DNA from: an uncultured Collinsella sp.
GTDB lineage: Bacteria; Actinomycetota; Coriobacteriia; Coriobacteriales; Coriobacteriaceae
Assembly (NCBI GenBank): GCA_958405565.1
Contig: CATYEN010000003.1
Location: 22,685-86,684, forward strand
DNA: 64,000 nt
Direction of reading: 5' to 3'
The notes below the pieces were generated by a model. The model did not search any database, was not told the origin of the DNA, and was given only the letters and a program-made list of their open reading frames with translations. The position numbers and the translations under genes are program-made. Below are positions 60,001-64,000 of the stretch, piece after piece. The stretch's first letter is position 1; every line of letters starts with the position of its first letter.

Positions 60001-61212
60001 ATGCTGTCTGTTGACGAGCAAATGCGTATCATCACCTCGGGCGCCGCGCAGATCGTTCCCGAGGCCGACCTTCGCAAGAAGCTTGAGAAGGGCGAGCCCC
60101 TCAACATCAAGCTCGGCGTCGACCCCACCAGCCCCGACCTGCACCTGGGCCACGCTGTGCCGCTGCGCAAGATGCGTCAGTTCCAGGACCTGGGCCACAA
60201 CGTCACCCTCATCATCGGCAACGGTACCGCGCTGATTGGCGACCCTTCGGGCAAGAATTCCACCCGTCCGCAGCTTTCGCAGGAGCAGATTGAGGCCAAT
60301 GCCGAGACCTATGTGAGCCAGGCCATGAAGATCCTGGATCCCGAGAAGACCACCATCGTGCACAACGGCGACTGGATCCTTTCGATGGATCTGGCCGGTC
60401 TGCTTCAGGTGTGCTCCAAGTTCACCGTCGCCCGCATTCTTGAGCGCGATGACTTTACCAAGCGCTACCAGTCTCAGACGCCGATCGCCCTGCATGAGTT
60501 CCTGTATCCCGTGATGCAGGCCTTCGACTCCGTTCAGATCAAGGCCGACGTGGAGATGGGCGGCACTGACCAGCTCTTCAACCTGCTCGCTGGTCGCGAG
60601 CTCATGGAGAAGATGGGCATGGAGCCGCAGATCGCGCTCACCATGCCGCTGCTCGAGGGCACCGACGGCGTGCGCAAGATGTCCAAGTCCTATGGCAACT
60701 ACATCGGCCTGACCGATGCTCCCAAGGATATGTTCGGCAAGACCATGTCCATCCCCGACGAGATGATCGGCAAGTACTATCGTCTGGCCAGCTCGTTCGC
60801 CCCGGCCGAGGTCGACAAGATCGACGCCGCCCTGGCCGACGGTTCTGCCGACCCCTACGAGCTCAAGCGCGCTCTGGGCCGCGACCTGTGCGATACCTAC
60901 CACGGCGCCGGCGCCGGCGACGAGGCCCAGGCCGAGTTCGACCGTGTGTTCAAGGAGGGCCAGCTTGCCGACTTCCCCGAGAAGCACGTTGAGCTGACCG
61001 TCAACGACGAGGGCCAGATTTACCTCGCCGGCCTGCTCAAGGACCTGGGCCTTTCGGCCAGCGCCGGTCAGGCCCGCCGCGACATCGACGGCGGCGGCGT
61101 CAAGATTAACGGCGAGGCGGTGGCTCCCAAGAGCTACAACATCGACCCGAGCGCCCTCAAGCTGGGCGACACCCTCTCCGTGGGCAAGCGCAAAGGCTTC
61201 AAGCTGGTCTAA
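60001..61212 (+). CDS. tyrS: Tyrosyl-tRNA synthetase
   Basis: Class I synthetase charging tRNA-Tyr. LHLGHAVPL (about residue 40) is the HIGH motif and VRKMSKSYGN (about 225) the KMSKS motif; GGTDQLFNLLAGRELM binds tyrosine/tRNA. The C-terminal S4-like RNA-binding domain starts near residue 335. 403 residues is standard. AGGAGG precedes the ATG. No T-box leader is visible in the short upstream gap, which has only a small AGCACC / GGGTGCT hairpin. Confidence 0.97.
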   Translation: MLSVDEQMRIITSGAAQIVPEADLRKKLEKGEPLNIKLGVDPTSPDLHLGHAVPLRKMRQFQDLGHNVTLIIGNGTALIGDPSGKNSTRPQLSQEQIEANAETYVSQAMKILDPEKTTIVHNGDWILSMDLAGLLQVCSKFTVARILERDDFTKRYQSQTPIALHEFLYPVMQAFDSVQIKADVEMGGTDQLFNLLAGRELMEKMGMEPQIALTMPLLEGTDGVRKMSKSYGNYIGLTDAPKDMFGKTMSIPDEMIGKYYRLASSFAPAEVDKIDAALADGSADPYELKRALGRDLCDTYHGAGAGDEAQAEFDRVFKEGQLADFPEKHVELTVNDEGQIYLAGLLKDLGLSASAGQARRDIDGGGVKINGEAVAPKSYNIDPSALKLGDTLSVGKRKGFKLV

Positions 61213-61239
61213 CGAGCGAGTTGACCTCACAAGTGCAAC

Positions 61240-61276
61240 AAGGCCGCAGCCGGAACGATTCCGGCTGCGGCCTTTT
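61240..61276 (+). terminator. Terminator after tyrS
   Basis: AAGGCCGCAGCCGG and CCGGCTGCGGCCTT pair perfectly around a 7-base loop, followed by TT. Confidence 0.9.
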
Positions 61277-61306
61277 AAGTTGAGCGTGGAAAATCTCTCG
61301 CTGGTC

Positions 61307-61380
61307 GGCACTTGGGGACGTTCCTTTTGTGCCGGCACTTTGGGACACTCCTTGTCATTGGTACAAAGCAATCTGTCCCC
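61307..61380. repeat. GGGGACGTTC...GGGACACTCC repeat upstream of ade
   Basis: GGCACTTGGGGACGTTCC and GGCACTTTGGGACACTCC are 27 bases apart; a similar pair (GGGGACGTTCTT and GGGGACACTCTT) lies just after ade at about 63343-63384. GTCCCC also occurs here as its complement near 61374. Confidence 0.55.
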
Positions 61381-61517
61381 ATTGTGCCAAGCGGCGTGTG
61401 CCGTTAAGCGGAGGGGGTGTATTCCTGATCCTCCGTTTGGGCATACAATGGCTATTGTCTTGCTGCGGTGAAGGCCTGTCCGCTCCGCAGCTGTTTTCTA
61501 CGGTTAAAGGAGAATGT

Positions 61518-63338
61518 ATGTCCGTTGAGGTCATGAGGTCTGTGATCGAGGCCGCCGAGGGCCGCGTGCCCGTCGACACGCTGTTTACCAATGCGCAGAT
61601 TGTCGACGTGTACGGTCAGCGCGTGGCGCCCGGTAGCGTTGCCGTCAAGGACGGTGTGATCGTCGGCGTGCTCTACGATGGTCGCGACGATGCCGCTGGC
61701 ACCTACGAGGCAACTGAGGTCATCGACTGCCAGGGTCGCTATCTCGCTCCCGGTTTTATTGACGGGCATTTGCACATTGAGTCCTCGAACATCCGCCCCG
61801 CCGAGTATGCGCGTATGGCGGCGACGCGCGGTACCACCACCGCCATTGCTGACAGCCACGAGATTGCCAATGTTGCCGGTCTCGACGGCTTGCGCTTTAT
61901 GATCGAGGACGGCCGCCGCGCACCTATCTCCATCAAGTACATGATGCCTTCGTGCGTGCCCGCACTGCCCGACGAGCAGGCCGGTGCCGTTATTTCGGCT
62001 GCCGATATGCAGGCGTTTTTTGCCGAGCATCCAGGCGATGTCTTTGGTCTGGGCGAGATGATGAACCTGCCGGGTGTCTTTATGGCCGATCCCGAGACCT
62101 GCGCCCGCATCGATGCTGCTAACCAGACGCCGTCCAAGCAGGTCGACGGCCATGCGCCGCTCGTTGCCGGTAAGGACCTCAACGCCTATGCCGCAGCGGG
62201 CATTATCGCCGACCACGAGTCGACGATTCCCGAGGAGGCGCTCGACAAGCTATCCCGCGGCATGTATGTGATGCTGCGTGAGGGCACGTGCAGCCACGAC
62301 CTGGCCAATTTGTCCCCGATGCTGCTGGAGAATCCCGCGCGCGCCCGCCGCTGCTGCTTTGCGACCGACGACCGCGCTCCCTCCGATGCTCTTTCGACCG
62401 GCATGATCGACAATGCCTGCCGCGTGGCCATCGAGGCCGGTATCGACCCGGTGGTCGCTATTTCCATGGCTTCGCTTTCTACCGCTGAGGCGTTTGGCCT
62501 GGATCATGGCTGCCGAAATCCGCACGAGCTGCGTGGCGCCATCGCCCCGGGCAAGCGTGCCGACCTGCTGTTGCTCGATGACCTGACGTTTGCCAAGGCT
62601 CCGCATCGTGTTTATGCCGCCGGTGCTCTGGTGGCGCAGGACGGCACCTTTGTGGGCGAGATTGCACCCGAGATGGCCGAGGTTGCGGCCCTTGCCGATG
62701 AGCTGCGCGCCTCCGTTAAGCTGCCGAAGCTTTCGCTCGACGTATTCGACTATGCCTTTAAGCCGGGCGAGGCCGTGATTGACGTGGTGCCGGGTAAGGC
62801 CATTACGGGTATGGCTCGCCCCGAGAGTGCTGAGGGCCTGCGCCGCATTATGCTGATCGAACGTCACGGCCGCGGTGTGTCACTGCAGGCTGAGGGCGCC
62901 GACGGTGATGGTCCTGCGGGCCTGGGTCTTGTCGGCAAGCACATCGGTCGCGGCTGGGTGCGCGGCTTTACCATCACGGGTGGTGCCATCGCCTCGACGA
63001 TTGGCCACGATTCGCACAACGTGTGCGTCGTGGGCGATAACGCTGCCGATATGATGGCGGCTGTTGAGGCCGTGGGCCAGGGCGGTCACGTGCTGGTGCG
63101 CAACGGCGAGGTCGTGGCGCGCATTCCGCTGGCGCTCGGTGGCCTGATGAGCGAAGGTACGGCCGAGGACGTTGCCGCACAGCACGACGACTTTATGGTC
63201 AAGGCGCGCGCCATGGGTATTGAGCCGCCGCTTGACCCCATCATGGGCATCATCTTCGTGCCTCTGCCGGTCATCCCGACGCTCCGCATTCGCCCCGAGG
63301 GCATGTTCGACGTCACGACCTTCACTTACGCCGACTAG
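61518..63338 (+). CDS. ade: Adenine deaminase
   Basis: Deaminates adenine to hypoxanthine and ammonia. The amidohydrolase metal site begins with GFIDGHLHIESSNI (His84, His86); DSHEIANV, DGHAP and IADHEST are further family ligands, and DDRAPSD holds the catalytic Asp. The C-terminal domain ends with PEGMFDVTTF. 606 residues, normal for AdeC. ATG 61518 has AAAGGAGAA upstream. The hypoxanthine formed can enter the Xdh pathway encoded at 16.8-42.6 kb. Confidence 0.94.
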   Translation: MSVEVMRSVIEAAEGRVPVDTLFTNAQIVDVYGQRVAPGSVAVKDGVIVGVLYDGRDDAAGTYEATEVIDCQGRYLAPGFIDGHLHIESSNIRPAEYARMAATRGTTTAIADSHEIANVAGLDGLRFMIEDGRRAPISIKYMMPSCVPALPDEQAGAVISAADMQAFFAEHPGDVFGLGEMMNLPGVFMADPETCARIDAANQTPSKQVDGHAPLVAGKDLNAYAAAGIIADHESTIPEEALDKLSRGMYVMLREGTCSHDLANLSPMLLENPARARRCCFATDDRAPSDALSTGMIDNACRVAIEAGIDPVVAISMASLSTAEAFGLDHGCRNPHELRGAIAPGKRADLLLLDDLTFAKAPHRVYAAGALVAQDGTFVGEIAPEMAEVAALADELRASVKLPKLSLDVFDYAFKPGEAVIDVVPGKAITGMARPESAEGLRRIMLIERHGRGVSLQAEGADGDGPAGLGLVGKHIGRGWVRGFTITGGAIASTIGHDSHNVCVVGDNAADMMAAVEAVGQGGHVLVRNGEVVARIPLALGGLMSEGTAEDVAAQHDDFMVKARAMGIEPPLDPIMGIIFVPLPVIPTLRIRPEGMFDVTTFTYAD

Positions 63339-63477
63339 TCATCGGGGACGTTCTTAAACGACTAGTCGTTGGGGACACTCTTTGGCGTGTCGCCTGACGC
63401 TGCGATTGTGGGACCTCTGGCATGTGTGAGCTATTTGCCAGGTCCTTGTAACGTTTACGCCCGCGGAGTCTTATTTG

Positions 63478-63543
63478 AGCTCCCTTTGGGTACGTTGGAA
63501 TCGGATACACGTTCGATTCCAACAAGCCCGAAGGGAGCTTTTC
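63478..63543 (+). promoter_or_regulatory. Long hairpin ending in the HAD gene ribosome binding site
   Basis: AGCTCCCTTTGGG (63478-63490) pairs with CCCGAAGGGAGCT (63527-63539) with one G-U pair, and GTTGGAATCG pairs with CGATTCCAAC inside. Four T and a C follow, then T and the ATG at 63545. The AAGGGAG in the 3' arm is also the best ribosome binding site of the downstream gene, so the hairpin may be a terminator, a translational switch, or both. Confidence 0.6.
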
Positions 63544-63544
63544 T

Positions 63545-64000
63545 ATGTTTAAACTGATTGCATCCGATATGGACGGCACACTGCTTGACGAAAACGGCCA
63601 GGTGCCTCCCGAGACCTACGAACTGATTCTGGCACTACACGAGCATGGCGTGCATTTCGCCGCATCGTCAGGTCGTCGCTACGATCGCCTGTGCGAGTTC
63701 TTTGCGCCCGTTCGCGACAAGATGGACTTTGTCGCCGCTAACGGCGCCCAGGTCTATGCCGACGGTAAGATGGTAGACCGTGAGGTGTATTCCCACCTGG
63801 CGATTCGAAGGCTCGCCCAAGCCGTCAGGACGTTTCCCAATCTGCATCTTGCGCTCTTTGACCGAACCAAGTCCTTCCTGCTCGATGACGAGTGCAAGTT
63901 CGTGCGTGAGGTCGATAAGGACCTTCCCAATGCCGAGCGTATTTGGGAGCTGCCCGATCCCAGCGTAAATATCATCAAAGCGAGTATCTTTTGCGACGAC
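63545..64000 (+). CDS. HAD superfamily Cof-type phosphatase (3' end outside window)
   Basis: Sugar- or cofactor-phosphate phosphatase of the HAD superfamily. IASDMDGTLL carries the nucleophile Asp8 and Asp10; FAASSGRRYDRL is motif II. The 152 visible codons cover the core start and the beginning of the C2 cap, and the stop codon lies beyond the window. Substrate unknown. Confidence 0.9.
   Translation, partial: MFKLIASDMDGTLLDENGQVPPETYELILALHEHGVHFAASSGRRYDRLCEFFAPVRDKMDFVAANGAQVYADGKMVDREVYSHLAIRRLAQAVRTFPNLHLALFDRTKSFLLDDECKFVREVDKDLPNAERIWELPDPSVNIIKASIFCDD

Overview
The window reads as chromosomal DNA of a GC-rich, low-mobility actinobacterium of the class Coriobacteriia, most likely Collinsella or a close relative. 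The reasons are the style of the ribosomal proteins (Zn-type S14, 72-residue IF-1, Cys-containing L24, 37-residue L36), the anaerobic selenium/molybdenum purine gene set, and Ade, RidA and U32 proteases together with a fused AccD-AccA. No rRNA, tRNA, integrase, transposase or CRISPR array was found. The assignment to genus is inference from protein style, not from a search.

Layout. (1) 1-2.9 kb: the end of an AccD-AccA fusion, a cation-efflux protein and a histidine phosphatase. (2) 3.4-9.2 kb: first half of the S10/spc ribosomal cluster, rplC-rplD-rplW-rplB-rpsS-rplV-rpsC-rplP-rpmC-rpsQ-rplN-rplX, closed by a terminator. rpsJ is absent from its usual place before rplC. (3) 9.2-42.9 kb: a 33.7-kb accessory region lying exactly between rplX and rplE, which are neighbours in most bacteria. 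It starts with a Gfo/Idh/MocA oxidoreductase and a DeoR-type regulator, a pseudouridine synthase, a U32 protease and RidA. It then carries a purine/uric acid utilisation set: NCS2 permease, ssnA, ygfK, ferredoxin, selenium-dependent xdh, ygeX, ygeY, ygeW, mocA/ygfJ, hyuA, yqeC, yqeB and xdhC, with two YheO-like regulators each divergent from a catabolic gene. This set is interrupted at 26.2-33.2 kb by a small region of hairpin repeats, an AbiEi-like protein, a DUF234 ATPase, a decayed DUF4143 ATPase and two unrecognised proteins. (4) 42.9-52.7 kb: second half of the cluster, rplE to rplQ, including secY, adk, map, infA, rpmJ and rpoA. (5) 52.8-64 kb: truA, a glycosyltransferase, argR, a class A PBP, a second U32 protease, tyrS, adenine deaminase and a partial HAD phosphatase.

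How the genes fit together. Adenine deaminase makes hypoxanthine. The NCS2 carrier imports xanthine or urate. Xdh, matured by YqeB, YqeC, MocA and XdhC, interconverts purines and passes electrons through the ferredoxin and YgfK. SsnA, HyuA, YgeW, YgeY and YgeX belong to the gene set linked in gut bacteria to anaerobic uric acid breakdown. RidA may remove the aminoacrylate that DpaL (YgeX) forms.

The most unusual content is non-coding. At least four families of palindromic elements occur: a nested palindrome with a conserved core and different but self-complementary arms (3.0 and 34.7 kb), an array of about 15 hairpins of 61-63 bp period interleaved with two genes (26.3-30.1 kb), three tandem 55-bp hairpins of 80-bp period with a compensatory base change (11.6-11.8 kb), and paired AGTTGCGG hairpins around yqeC-yqeB-xdhC. 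A perfect 56-bp palindrome also precedes the DUF234 ATPase gene, and a pair of AACAAA-N3-TTTGTT operators precedes ygeX.
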